Assembly: GCA_046349595.1 (NCBI GenBank)
Contig: JAXMCA010000001.1
Span: 2,046,001-2,110,000, forward strand
Reading direction: 5' to 3'
Origin: JACRLW01 sp046349595
GTDB taxonomy: Bacteria; Planctomycetota; UBA1135; UBA2386
DNA length: 64,000 nucleotides
Shown: positions 28,127 to 36,981 of the stretch, piece after piece
Position numbering within the stretch: position 1 is the first letter of the stretch
How the letters are laid out: each line of letters starts with the position of its first letter
Program-made: the position numbers and the translations under genes
The notes under the pieces: generated by a model
Database searches by the model: none
What the model saw: only the letters and a program-made list of their open reading frames with translations
What the model was told of the DNA's origin: nothing

Positions 28127-29059
28127 ATGCGTGCGACCGCGATCCTCGGACCCCAGCGCCACAAGCCCTGCGTGCGCACCGCGCTGCGCACGATCAACGG
28201 CGACGACCGCAGCCCGGTCGCCCTGATCAGCGCCGGCTGGGAGGAACGCGAGCGCGAGCACGACGAGCTCCAGGAGCACGTCGCCTGTCCGGTGCTCAAC
28301 CTGGAGGTCTTCCACCGCGTCGAAGAGGTCTACCGCCGCGACCCCGAGCTGCAGCGCGCGGTCCGCGCACGCAACGACCGCATGCGCCGGCTCCAGGAGC
28401 TGTACCGACTCCGCCTCGGACACGCGATCGCCGCCGCGCGCGAACTGCTGCTCTCCGGCGCCGAGGGCGGCCTCGTGGATCCCGAACGCCACGAGGCGCT
28501 CGAAGCCGTGCGACGCATCGACGAGCACCACCTCGAACGGCTGCGCGGCATGCATCACGAGTTCTGGGAGAAGTGGCGCCCGGAGACGCGTGACTCGCTC
28601 GGCAGGCACCGGACCGAGATCCGGCGCGTGCTCGAACGCTGCCAGGCGCTGTGCGTCGCCGGCGGTCACGTCGCGATCCTCCTCAACCGCATGCGACTGC
28701 TCGGGGTGCTCGATCTCGTCCCCGATCTGCCGGTGGTCGCGTGGTCGGCCGGCGCCATGGCGCTGAGCAATCGGGTCGTGCTGTTCCACGACAACCCGCC
28801 GCAGGGCAGCGGCAATGCCGAGGTCTTCGAGGCCGGGCTCGGCGTCCTCGGCGGCGTCGTGCCCCTGCCGCACGCCCAGCATCGCCTGCATCTCGGTGAC
28901 CGGGCCCGCGTGTCCCTCCTCGCGCGGCGTTTCGCCCCCGACCTCTGCCTGCCGCTGTTCGGCGGCGAGCACCTGCGATGGGACGGCAAGGGCTGGTGCG
29001 GCACCGGCGAGTGCAAGCGGCTGTCGGTCGAAGGCGAGGTCGTCGAGGTGGCCGCGTGA
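28127..29059 (+). CDS. Peptidase S51/cyanophycinase-like hydrolase with helical insertion
   Basis: 310 residues. 'VVAWSAGAMALSNRV' (S207) is the nucleophile elbow of the class I glutamine-amidotransferase-like/S51 fold (dipeptidase E, cyanophycinase), preceded by 'VAGGHVAILLNRMRLLGV', the family's Gly-Gly loop. The N-terminus 'VALISAGWEE' also fits. Unusually, about 110 charged helical residues (about 55-170) separate the first strand from the catalytic core, so it is longer than dipeptidase E. S51 enzymes hydrolyse Asp-linked or isopeptide bonds; coupling to ATP-grasp ligases would be a make-and-cleave pair. Substrate unknown. Confidence 0.7.
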   Translation: MRATAILGPQRHKPCVRTALRTINGDDRSPVALISAGWEEREREHDELQEHVACPVLNLEVFHRVEEVYRRDPELQRAVRARNDRMRRLQELYRLRLGHAIAAARELLLSGAEGGLVDPERHEALEAVRRIDEHHLERLRGMHHEFWEKWRPETRDSLGRHRTEIRRVLERCQALCVAGGHVAILLNRMRLLGVLDLVPDLPVVAWSAGAMALSNRVVLFHDNPPQGSGNAEVFEAGLGVLGGVVPLPHAQHRLHLGDRARVSLLARRFAPDLCLPLFGGEHLRWDGKGWCGTGECKRLSVEGEVVEVAA

Positions 29060-30189
29060 CGACCGCGATCCGCGACTTCCTCGCCGCGCCGGTCACGCCG
29101 GCCGCGGTGGAAGCCTTCCTCGCCGGCCACCGCTTCCCGCTCATCGAGGGTCGCAACGTGACCTTCGTGTACCGCGGCCAGGCCGAGCACGTCGAACTGG
29201 TGCACTGGATCTACGGCCTGCAGTCGTCGATGGCCTTCCACCGCGTCGAAGGCTCCGACCTGTGGTACCTGAACATGGAGCTGCCGCCGCGCAGCCGCGT
29301 CGAGTACAAGCTCGCGGTCAAGCAGACCGGGCACCAGACGCTGGTCCGCGACCCGCTCAACGACCGGCTCGCCCGCGACCCGTACGGGGCGAACTCGGTC
29401 GTGCACGGCGAGGGCTATGCGGCTCCCGACTGGATCGGCGAGGACCCCTTCGCACGGCGCGGCGAGGTGCTCGAGTTCCGGCAGCGCAGCGAGGCTCTCG
29501 GCGGGGACCGGGACGTGCAGATCTACCTGCCGGCGCGCTTCCGCACGACCCGCCGCTACCCGCTGCTGATCGCGCACGACGGTCCCGACTACGTGCGCTT
29601 CGCGTCGCTGCGCAACGTGCTCGACAACCTGATCCACAGGCTCGAGATCCCACCGATGATCGTCGCGCTGACGGCCTCGACCGACCGCCTGCGGGAATAC
29701 GCCGACGACGAGCGCCACGCGCGTTTCCTCTGCGACGAGCTGGTCCCCGAACTCGAGCGACGCTTCCCGCTGGTGCCCTCACCACAGGCCCGGGGGCTGA
29801 TGGGTGCGAGTTTCGGCGCCGTCGCCTCCCTGTCGACCGCCTGGCGCCGCAAGGGTGCCTTCGGTCGCCTGCTCCTGCAGTCCGGATCCTTCGCGTTCAC
29901 CGACATCGGTGACCACGGGCGAGGCCCGGCTTTCGACCCGGTGGTCCGCTTCGTCAATGCCTACCGTGCAGCCCCTGCATTGCCGCAGACCCGCATGTTC
30001 CTGAGCTGCGGGATGTACGAGTCGCTGATCTACTACAACCGCTCGCTCGTGCCGTTGCTGCAGACCGCCGGCATGGAGGTCCGCTTCGTCGAGACGCCCG
30101 ACGGCCACAACTGGGAGAACTGGCGCGACCGACTGCGCGAGGGCCTGTCCTGGCTGTTCCCGGGCCCGCTCTGGGCCGTCTACGAGTGA
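29056..30189 (+). CDS. CBM48-like/E-set domain fused to esterase D-type alpha/beta hydrolase
   Basis: 377 residues from GTG at 29056 (GTGA overlap with the preceding stop). Residues about 25-120 form an Ig-like beta domain ('NVTFVYRGQAEHVELVHW', 'WYLNMELPPRSRVEYKL') like the N-terminal module of enterochelin esterase and CBM48. The esterase part follows ('PLLIAHDGPDYVRFASL'), with nucleophile S252 in 'MGASFGAVAS' and His near 351 in 'PDGHNWENW'. Enterochelin-esterase relatives cleave ester bonds of oligomeric substrates; the CBM48-like module and glycogen neighbours would also allow a glucan-linked ester. No signal peptide, so cytoplasmic. Confidence 0.82.
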   Translation: MTTAIRDFLAAPVTPAAVEAFLAGHRFPLIEGRNVTFVYRGQAEHVELVHWIYGLQSSMAFHRVEGSDLWYLNMELPPRSRVEYKLAVKQTGHQTLVRDPLNDRLARDPYGANSVVHGEGYAAPDWIGEDPFARRGEVLEFRQRSEALGGDRDVQIYLPARFRTTRRYPLLIAHDGPDYVRFASLRNVLDNLIHRLEIPPMIVALTASTDRLREYADDERHARFLCDELVPELERRFPLVPSPQARGLMGASFGAVASLSTAWRRKGAFGRLLLQSGSFAFTDIGDHGRGPAFDPVVRFVNAYRAAPALPQTRMFLSCGMYESLIYYNRSLVPLLQTAGMEVRFVETPDGHNWENWRDRLREGLSWLFPGPLWAVYE

Positions 30190-30236
30190 CGCGAAACGGG
30201 GACGCCCCTCCGTTAGCATCCCGCGCCCCCCACGCC

Positions 30237-31481
30237 ATGGCAGAAGTCACGCGCAGGATCGGTCTGTCCCTCGGAGCCGATCTCTGTTGGCCGAAGTGCT
30301 TCGAGGACATCGTCACCGACCTCGACCTCGCCATCCCCCAAGGTGGCGACACGCTGCGTTTCGCGGTCGATCGGGTGTCGATCGAGCCCTTCGATCTGCG
30401 TCAGAAGACCAGGTACGACCTCGTCGTCGACCGCCTGACGCACTGGTACAGCACGAGCCGCGAATGGATCAAGAAGGCGACGATCCTGGACGGGGTCTAC
30501 GTCTTCAACAATCCCTGGTCCGTGCAGTCGATGGAGAAGCAGACCACCTACTGCGCGATGATGAAGCTGGGGATGCCGATCCCGCCGACCTGGCTGATCC
30601 CGCCCAAGGAGTACGAGCACAAGCCCGATCTGCAACGCACGCTGCAGAGCTACGCGAAGCTCTTCGACCTCGGCAAGATCGGCAAGCAGGTCGGCTATCC
30701 CGCGTTCCTCAAGCCCTACGACGGCGGCGGCTGGGTCGGCGTCAGTAAGGTCGACGACGAGGCGCAGCTCCGCGAGGCCTACGAGAAGAGCGGCCGCTTC
30801 GTGATGCACCTGCAATCGGGGATCGTGCCCTACGACTTGTTCGTGCGCGGCATCGGACTCGGCCCGCAGGTCCACGTGATCCGCTACGACCCCTCGGCTC
30901 CGCTGCACGATCGCTACACGCGCGAACGGGGATTCATGTCGAAGGACGAGCTGGACGTCGTCCGCGACATCACGCTGACGATCAACGCCTTCTTCGGTTG
31001 GGACTTCAACTCCTGCGAGATCCTGACCCGCGCCGGCGAGTTCTTCCCGATCGACTTCGCCAACCCCTGCCCCGACTCGCAGGTCACCTCGCTGCACGAG
31101 CACTTCCCGTGGCTCGTCAAGGCCAAGTTGCGCTGGGCGCTGTACTGCGCCGCGACCAAGCGCCGCTTCCGTCAGAACCTCCATTGGCAGCCCTTCTGGG
31201 ACGTCGCGGCCGAGGACCTTCCGTACCGCGAGAAGCTCCGCCGCTACGCGCAGATCGCCGAGCGTCGCTTCGAGAGGGACCGCTTCGACGAGTTCTGCGG
31301 CACGCACCTCTCGCACCTCGACGAGGTCGCCTGGAACTACTTCGGCTCCGATCGCGCGCGCGCCGCGGTGCGCATGAAGGTCGAGGCCCTGTTCCCGGCG
31401 CACGAGTGGGATCAGTTCACCGACCTGTTCTGGAACCGCATCCAGGACTGGCGCAATCGCGACGCACAAGACCGCGCATGA
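30237..31481 (+). CDS. RimK-like ATP-grasp ligase (divergent type)
   Basis: 414 residues from the ATG at 30237. The ATP-grasp core has 'MEKQTTYCAMMKLGMPIPPTW', 'GYPAFLKPYDGGGWVGVSKV' (glycine-rich loop, about 157-176) and a C-terminal metal site 'GWDFNSCEILTRAGEFFPID' followed by FANPCPD. It lacks the HMEWF motif of the three other ligases, so it is a separate lineage. A C-terminal extension of about 100 residues rich in Trp, Phe and Arg is unexplained. It overlaps the following esterase gene by 4 nt (ATGA). Presumed cytoplasmic ligase of unknown substrate. Confidence 0.82.
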   Translation: MAEVTRRIGLSLGADLCWPKCFEDIVTDLDLAIPQGGDTLRFAVDRVSIEPFDLRQKTRYDLVVDRLTHWYSTSREWIKKATILDGVYVFNNPWSVQSMEKQTTYCAMMKLGMPIPPTWLIPPKEYEHKPDLQRTLQSYAKLFDLGKIGKQVGYPAFLKPYDGGGWVGVSKVDDEAQLREAYEKSGRFVMHLQSGIVPYDLFVRGIGLGPQVHVIRYDPSAPLHDRYTRERGFMSKDELDVVRDITLTINAFFGWDFNSCEILTRAGEFFPIDFANPCPDSQVTSLHEHFPWLVKAKLRWALYCAATKRRFRQNLHWQPFWDVAAEDLPYREKLRRYAQIAERRFERDRFDEFCGTHLSHLDEVAWNYFGSDRARAAVRMKVEALFPAHEWDQFTDLFWNRIQDWRNRDAQDRA

Positions 31482-32221
31482 GCAAGGAAAGTTCGACCTG
31501 GTACTCCCATCGCGTCCACCGGCAGGTGACCCTCACGCGCTGGGGCGAGATCGGCACGCCCGTCCTCATCTTCCCGACCGCCGCCGGCGACGCGGAGGAA
31601 GGCGAGCGCTTCCACCTGATCGAGGCCATCGGACCGCTCCTCGAGCAGGGACGCGTCAAGGCCTACTCGGTGGACTCCATCCCCGGCCAGGTCTGGCTGC
31701 AGGAGGACAACCGCGTCGATCACGCGAGCTGGATCCAGAATCAGTTCGATGCGCTGATCGAACACGAGATCGCTCCGGCGATCCGTCACGACTGCAACCA
31801 TCCCGAGGACCTGCAGATCATCGCGACCGGCGCATCGATCGGGGCCTTCAATGCGCTCGCCTGCCTGTGCCGTCACCCGGAGCTGTTCCGCAAGGCCATC
31901 TGCATGAGCGGCACCTACGACCCGCGCCGCTTCCTCAAGGGCGAGGCGGGTGAAGAGTGGTTCCGGGCCTCACCGATCCACTTCGTCCCGCAGCTCCCCG
32001 AGAACGGCGAGCAGATCCGACGCCTGCGCGAGTGCTTCGTCGTGCTCGCGCACGGCGAAGGCCGGCACGAGGCGCCGGACGAGTCGTGGAACGCGGCCAA
32101 TGCGCTGGGCGGGCGCCGCATCCCCAACCGCGTCGACTCCTGGGGCAAGGACTGGCACCACGACTGGGTGACGTGGCGCGCGATGCTCCCGAAGTACCTC
32201 GACGAGATGGTCCCGCGCTGA
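31478..32221 (+). CDS. COG4947-type esterase (alpha/beta hydrolase)
   Basis: 247 residues. 'YSHRVHRQVTLTRWGEIGTPVLIFPTAAGD' opens a compact alpha/beta hydrolase without lid; the nucleophile is S120 in 'ATGASIGAFNAL', and the catalytic His is probably near 226 in 'KDWHHDWVTW'. This matches the COG4947 esterase group, often annotated 'esterase'. It is the last gene of the five-gene ligase/hydrolase run and ends 22 bp from the convergent pilus-like gene. Substrate unknown. Confidence 0.82.
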   Translation: MSKESSTWYSHRVHRQVTLTRWGEIGTPVLIFPTAAGDAEEGERFHLIEAIGPLLEQGRVKAYSVDSIPGQVWLQEDNRVDHASWIQNQFDALIEHEIAPAIRHDCNHPEDLQIIATGASIGAFNALACLCRHPELFRKAICMSGTYDPRRFLKGEAGEEWFRASPIHFVPQLPENGEQIRRLRECFVVLAHGEGRHEAPDESWNAANALGGRRIPNRVDSWGKDWHHDWVTWRAMLPKYLDEMVPR

Positions 32222-32243
32222 AGTGCGTGGGACGCGCGCGGCC

Positions 32244-33476
32244 TCAGCGGTTCGAGTGGAGGCCGCGGAACGCGCCGAGGTAGCGGTACTGACCGACGTC
32301 CTGGCGCAGCGTGTTGAGGACCGCATCGCCGTAGCGGATCGTCGACCGGTCGCCCGACCCCGTGACGGTGGCGCGGCCCGTACAGACGACGGCGCCCTCG
32401 ATCTCCGAGGGCGCGTTCATCGCGAAGTCACCGTTCACGTAGAGCAGCCCGTTGAAGACCGAGTTGCTACCGGCCTCGATCGTGCAGGGACCGTTCACGT
32501 AGACGAGCCCGCGGCCGCGCAGAGGGTGATCGCGATCGAAGACCGCGGTTCCCGCGATCTCGAGGATGATCGTCGCGTTGTCGGTCAGAGCGCGAGGGAA
32601 GTCGTTCATGTCGGTGATGACCAGATCCGCCGACCCGCGCAGGTCGAAGTAGGTCGCTCCGAACACGTTCTGCGGGCTCAGGTCGAGTGCGGCGCTCTGG
32701 TTGGCCTGCGCCGGCGAGCCGGTGATCTGACCACCGGTCGCGATCGTCACGCGGCCGGTGTTCGACCGGTAGAACACGCCAACCCCGCGCGAGGTGCCCT
32801 CGACGATGCCGTTGCTGTTGATGCGGCACCAGTCGGCACGCGGCAGGACCAGCGCGGCCTGTCCCGGGGGCTGCAACTTGCGGCGCAGGATCTCGGCCTC
32901 GACGCCCTCCATCGCCAACACGTGGTTGGGCGCGGCATCGAACCGCGACGTCTCGTCCTCACGCTCGAACACGTATCCCATCGAGCGGATGCGCCAGGAC
33001 GTGCCGCCGTTGCCGGCCTGCCTCTCGCGCGAGACGTCGTGGGCCGCCATGTTCTGACGCCATTGGACGCGCTCCGGATCGGGGTCCTCCGCCCACTCCT
33101 TCCACACCTCGTAGCGCCCCCACACGCGGCCGCGGACGCGGAACTCGCGCACGACCCCGACCTCGGGTTCCATGCTGTCGATGATCGGCGGCACCGCGTT
33201 CATGTCGACGATCGGATCGAATCGCAGCACGGGCTGCGTCACCTGCCGGCGGAACCACGACATGGCCTCGGTGAGGCCTGCACGTGCGAACTGCACCGCC
33301 TGACCCTCGACACGGAACTGCGTGTTGGTGCGCTCGCGCGACCCGCGCTCGACCAGAGCGCCGGTGAGGACGATGCCCGCCGAGACGATCGTGAAGATCA
33401 GGGCGAGGATGAGCGCAGTGCCGCGCTCGGAGTCGTTGCCGGCCCGCCCTCGGACCGGACATGGTGTCGTCGTCAT
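32244..33476 (-). CDS. PilX-like type IV pilus-associated protein
   Basis: 410 residues from the ATG at 33476, preceded by GGGGA at a suitable distance; an ATG 51 nt upstream lacks one. A short basic N-terminus leads to 'ERGTALILALIFTIVSAGIVLTG' (about 18-40), the single N-terminal helix of PilX/GspK-like pseudopilins, here without a canonical Gly-Phe prepilin site. The large remainder is beta-rich with a repeating 'GGQITGSP/FNGLLYVNGDF' solenoid-like tail (about 250-380). Probably an envelope protein associated with a type IV pilus or secretion machine; no other pilus gene is in the window. Confidence 0.65.
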   Translation of the reverse strand: MTTTPCPVRGRAGNDSERGTALILALIFTIVSAGIVLTGALVERGSRERTNTQFRVEGQAVQFARAGLTEAMSWFRRQVTQPVLRFDPIVDMNAVPPIIDSMEPEVGVVREFRVRGRVWGRYEVWKEWAEDPDPERVQWRQNMAAHDVSRERQAGNGGTSWRIRSMGYVFEREDETSRFDAAPNHVLAMEGVEAEILRRKLQPPGQAALVLPRADWCRINSNGIVEGTSRGVGVFYRSNTGRVTIATGGQITGSPAQANQSAALDLSPQNVFGATYFDLRGSADLVITDMNDFPRALTDNATIILEIAGTAVFDRDHPLRGRGLVYVNGPCTIEAGSNSVFNGLLYVNGDFAMNAPSEIEGAVVCTGRATVTGSGDRSTIRYGDAVLNTLRQDVGQYRYLGAFRGLHSNR

Positions 33477-33578
33477 GGCCTGTTCCCCGATCGGGTGGCT
33501 ACCCGATGCCGGATCGGCTTTCGACATCAGGCTGTCGACGACTTGAGCAGGGCGTCCCCGGACGGGACGCTCCCGCGC

Positions 33579-34808
33579 TCACTCGAAGGGGTACTTGTGG
33601 GGAACCACCACGATGCCGGTGTCGCTGACCGTGAAACGACGCCGATCCTCGTCGGGGTCGTAGCCGATGCGCACGCCGTCGGGGACGTTCGTCCACTTGT
33701 CGATGATCGCCCGACGGATCTTGCAGTTCTTCCCCACGCGCGCGCCGCGGAAGATGATCGAGTCCTCGATCGAGCTGTGTTCGTCGACGTAGACGCGGTT
33801 GGAGAGGATCGAGCGCCGCACCTTCGCCCCGGAGACCACCACGCCCGGGCACACCAGCGAGTCGTAGACCTCGGCGCGGCGCTCGGGTGAGTCGAACAGG
33901 GTCTTCGCCGGCGGGTCGTTGTGCCACTGTGTGTAGACCGGCCAGGTATCGGTGTAGAGGTTGAGCAGCGGCTGCGGATTGCAGAGGTCGAGATTGGCCT
34001 CGAAGTACGACTCGATGGTGCCGACGTCGCGCCAGTACGGCTCCGCGTTGCCGTCGATGTCGTCGAAGTGGTGCGCGATGACGCGCCCGTCGTCGATCAT
34101 CCGCGGGATCACGTCCTTGCCGAAGTCGTGCGTGCTCTCGTCGCCGAGGACGTGATCCTCCTCGAGGCGCCGGACCAGTTCCTCGGTCCGGAAGATGTAG
34201 ATGCCCATCGAGCCGAGACAGAATCCCGGCTGCCCGGGGATCTCGGGGCCGGCGATCGGCTTCTCCACGAAGCTCCGCACCTTGTTCTGCTCGTCGACCT
34301 CGAGCACGCCGAAGCGCCGCGACTCCTCGCGCCGGATGCGGACCGCGCCGATGGTGAGCAGCGCCTCCTTGTCGAGGTGATCCTGGAGCATCCGGCCGTA
34401 GTCCATCTTGTAGATGTGATCGCCGGAGAGGATCAGGACGTGGTCGGGACGCTCCGCGCGCATCGCATCCAGGTTGTGGAAGATCGCATCGGCGGTGCCC
34501 GAGTACCAGGCGTTGGTGTCCCCGTGCTGCGGCGGCCTCGTGACGATGAACTGCTCGAGCCGCCGCGGAAGGAAGTTCCAGCCGAAGCGGATGTGCTCCT
34601 CCAGGGAGCGGGCCCGGTACTGCGTCAGGATGAAGATGCGGCGCAGGCCGGAATGGATGCAGTTGCTCAGCGTGAAGTCGATGATGCGGTAGCTGCCGGC
34701 GAAGGGCACCGCCGGCTTGGCACGCGTGAGCGTCAGCGGATGGAGTCGTTCACCCCGACCACCGGCGAGGATGAACGTGAGCGTGTTCCGCAGTTGATGG
34801 GGAAGCAT
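33579..34808 (-). CDS. glgC: Glucose-1-phosphate adenylyltransferase (ADP-glucose pyrophosphorylase)
   Basis: 409 residues from the ATG at 34808; the frame is open upstream but homology begins here (TLTFILAGGRGERLHPLT). Nucleotidyltransferase motif 'AGGRGERLHPLTLTRAKPAVPF', 'WYSGTADAIFHN', 'LSGDHIYKMDYG' and the C-terminal left-handed beta-helix ('VVVSGAKVRRSILSNRVYVDEHSSIEDSII') are all present. It makes ADP-glucose from glucose 1-phosphate and ATP for glgA. It is divergent from the debranching gene across 178 bp, where a TAGAAT box at 34854-34859 could be a -10 element for the plus-strand genes. Confidence 0.96.
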   Translation of the reverse strand: MLPHQLRNTLTFILAGGRGERLHPLTLTRAKPAVPFAGSYRIIDFTLSNCIHSGLRRIFILTQYRARSLEEHIRFGWNFLPRRLEQFIVTRPPQHGDTNAWYSGTADAIFHNLDAMRAERPDHVLILSGDHIYKMDYGRMLQDHLDKEALLTIGAVRIRREESRRFGVLEVDEQNKVRSFVEKPIAGPEIPGQPGFCLGSMGIYIFRTEELVRRLEEDHVLGDESTHDFGKDVIPRMIDDGRVIAHHFDDIDGNAEPYWRDVGTIESYFEANLDLCNPQPLLNLYTDTWPVYTQWHNDPPAKTLFDSPERRAEVYDSLVCPGVVVSGAKVRRSILSNRVYVDEHSSIEDSIIFRGARVGKNCKIRRAIIDKWTNVPDGVRIGYDPDEDRRRFTVSDTGIVVVPHKYPFE

Positions 34809-34986
34809 GAGAGCGTGGCGCGCTGCAACGGACGGAAGGTCCGACGCTGCCGATAGAATGTCGCGCCCCGCTCGACTAGAAACAAATCCCGGCCACGTCG
34901 GGAGGCGACCGCGCGAACGCGCGCCCTCCCCGTGGCGCACCCCGGTCCGCACCAGCCGATCCGTCCGCTCCGTCGATCCCAGCTCC

Positions 34987-36981
34987 ATGACGTCCCCATC
35001 CGCGCGTCCTGCACAAGACGTCTGCACGGATCGCACGCGCGCATTGTCGACGGAGTGGCTGGTGACCGACGGCGTCGGCGGCTTCGCGTGCGGCACGGTC
35101 GACGGCCGACCGACGCGGCGCTACCACGGCCTCCTGATCGCGGTCCCCCCGGGCCACACCCGGCGGCACCTGTTCCTCGCCGGGTTCGACGAAGGGATCC
35201 GCAATGCCGTGGGCGACCGTGGCGCGCTGATGCCTCCGATCGGCGACGGGACCGCCGCGGCAGCGACCGCGACGCTCACGGACTTCGCGCTCGATCCGGC
35301 GACGCGCACCGAGTTCGCGGTGTGCGGCGCGCGTCTCGCACGGCAGATCCTGGTCCCGAAGGGTCGTCCAGCGGTGCTGTGCCGCTACGAATTGCTCGAG
35401 GCCGAGGCGCCGCTCGTCCTCGAACTCGCTCCGCGGCTCGCCTGCCGCGACGTCGACCACCTCCACTACCGCAACGAGGTCCTCGATCCGCGTGCGGAGT
35501 GGGATGGCTCGATCTTGCGCGTGCGGCCCTATGCGAGCCTCCCCGCCGTGGTGCTCCGCGTCGCCACCGATGCCGCCGTCGACTTCGATACCGCACCACG
35601 CTGGACCTGCGGCATCGCCTACCCCGTGGATCGCGCGCGCGGCTATGACGGCCGGGAGGACCATTTCGTGCCGGGTACGCTGCGCGTGGAGCTCGCCCCG
35701 AAGTCCTCGATCCTCGTCGCGGTGTCGCTCGACGCGCCGGTCGAGAATCCGCGGACCCTCTTCGACTCGGTGCTCGATCTGCGTCGCAAGGCACGCCGGA
35801 TGCGTGCGGCTTCGACCGCGGACTCGCGCGTGCGCGCACGCCTCGACTCGCGGGCCGACGACTTCCTCCAGGTGGTCGACGGCCGACTGGGCATCTGCGC
35901 CGGTTACCCCTGGTTCTGGGAATGGGGTCGCGACACCTGCATCGCACTGGCGGGCCTCACACTCGCCCGCGGTCGGGTCGACCAGTGCGCCCGCGTGCTG
36001 CAGGGCATCCTGCCCTTCGTCCGCGACGGCCTCGTCCCCAACATCTTCGGCCGTGACCCGGACAGCAGCCACTACGGCTCCGTGGACGCCGCACTGTGGT
36101 TCGCGCGTGCGGTCGACCAGTGGCGACGCGCGGACGGCCGTCGCCCCGCACTCGACGAAGCGCTCGACGAAGCGCTGCTCGCCATCGCCACCGGCTACCA
36201 CGACGGGGTCGATCGCGCCGGAGACCTCCTCGGCATCCGTGCCGACCACGACGGCCTGTTGCACTGCGGCGACGGCTCCACCAACGCCACCTGGATGGAT
36301 GCCCGTCTGCCCGAGGGTCCGGTGACCCCGCGCCACGGCAAGCCGGTCGAGATCCAGGCGCTGTGGTGTTCCCTGCTCGACATGGTCGCGGAGCTGCCGT
36401 CCGCGCAAGCGCAGTGGCGCGAACGCCGAGACCTCGCCTTCGCGAGCTTCGAAGCGGCCTTCTGGCTCCCGCCGACGGAGGGCTCGCCGGGCATGCTCGC
36501 CGATCGCGTCGATCCAGACGGACGCGCCGACCGGTCGATCCGACCGAACATGGTCCTCGCCGCAGCGCTCCCGCGTTCGCCGCTCTCCGATGCGCAACGC
36601 GCCGCGGTGCTCGCGGTCTGCGACCAACACCTCCTGACGCCCCGGGGGCTGCGCACGCTGTCGCCCTCGGATCCGGCCTATCAGCCCCGCTACCGCGGCG
36701 ACGTGGTGGCGCGCGACCGCGCCTACCATCAGGGCACCGTCTGGCCGTGGCTGCTCGGCGCCTGGGTCGAACTCGCGCTGCGCGTGCGGGGCAGGGCCGC
36801 CGAGGCGGAGCTGCGGTCTCTTCTCGACGGCTTCGCCCCCGAGCTCGACCGCGTCGGCCTCGACCACGTCTCCGAGGTCTTCGACGGCGACGCACCCCAC
36901 GAACCCGGCGGCACGATCGCGCAGGCGTGGAACACCGGTGAGCTGCTGCGCGCCTATGCCCTTCTGGAGGAGCTGCGGTGA
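34987..36981 (+). CDS. Glycogen debranching enzyme (archaeal-type GDE, GDE_N/GDE_C)
   Basis: 664 residues from the ATG at 34987. An N-terminal beta domain ('EWLVTDGVGGFACGTVDGRPTRRYHGLL', GDE_N) is followed by an (alpha/alpha)6 barrel (about 290-660) with 'GYPWFWEWGRDTCIALAG', 'TWMDAR' and 'QGTVWPWLLGAWVELALR' as the glucosidase-site motifs of the GDE_C amylo-alpha-1,6-glucosidase family. It removes branch stubs in glycogen breakdown. A GGAGGAG at 36966-36972 within its 3' end serves the next gene, which overlaps by 4 nt. This three-gene unit (debranching, GH57, GT3-GT35) looks co-transcribed. Confidence 0.93.
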   Translation: MTSPSARPAQDVCTDRTRALSTEWLVTDGVGGFACGTVDGRPTRRYHGLLIAVPPGHTRRHLFLAGFDEGIRNAVGDRGALMPPIGDGTAAAATATLTDFALDPATRTEFAVCGARLARQILVPKGRPAVLCRYELLEAEAPLVLELAPRLACRDVDHLHYRNEVLDPRAEWDGSILRVRPYASLPAVVLRVATDAAVDFDTAPRWTCGIAYPVDRARGYDGREDHFVPGTLRVELAPKSSILVAVSLDAPVENPRTLFDSVLDLRRKARRMRAASTADSRVRARLDSRADDFLQVVDGRLGICAGYPWFWEWGRDTCIALAGLTLARGRVDQCARVLQGILPFVRDGLVPNIFGRDPDSSHYGSVDAALWFARAVDQWRRADGRRPALDEALDEALLAIATGYHDGVDRAGDLLGIRADHDGLLHCGDGSTNATWMDARLPEGPVTPRHGKPVEIQALWCSLLDMVAELPSAQAQWRERRDLAFASFEAAFWLPPTEGSPGMLADRVDPDGRADRSIRPNMVLAAALPRSPLSDAQRAAVLAVCDQHLLTPRGLRTLSPSDPAYQPRYRGDVVARDRAYHQGTVWPWLLGAWVELALRVRGRAAEAELRSLLDGFAPELDRVGLDHVSEVFDGDAPHEPGGTIAQAWNTGELLRAYALLEELR

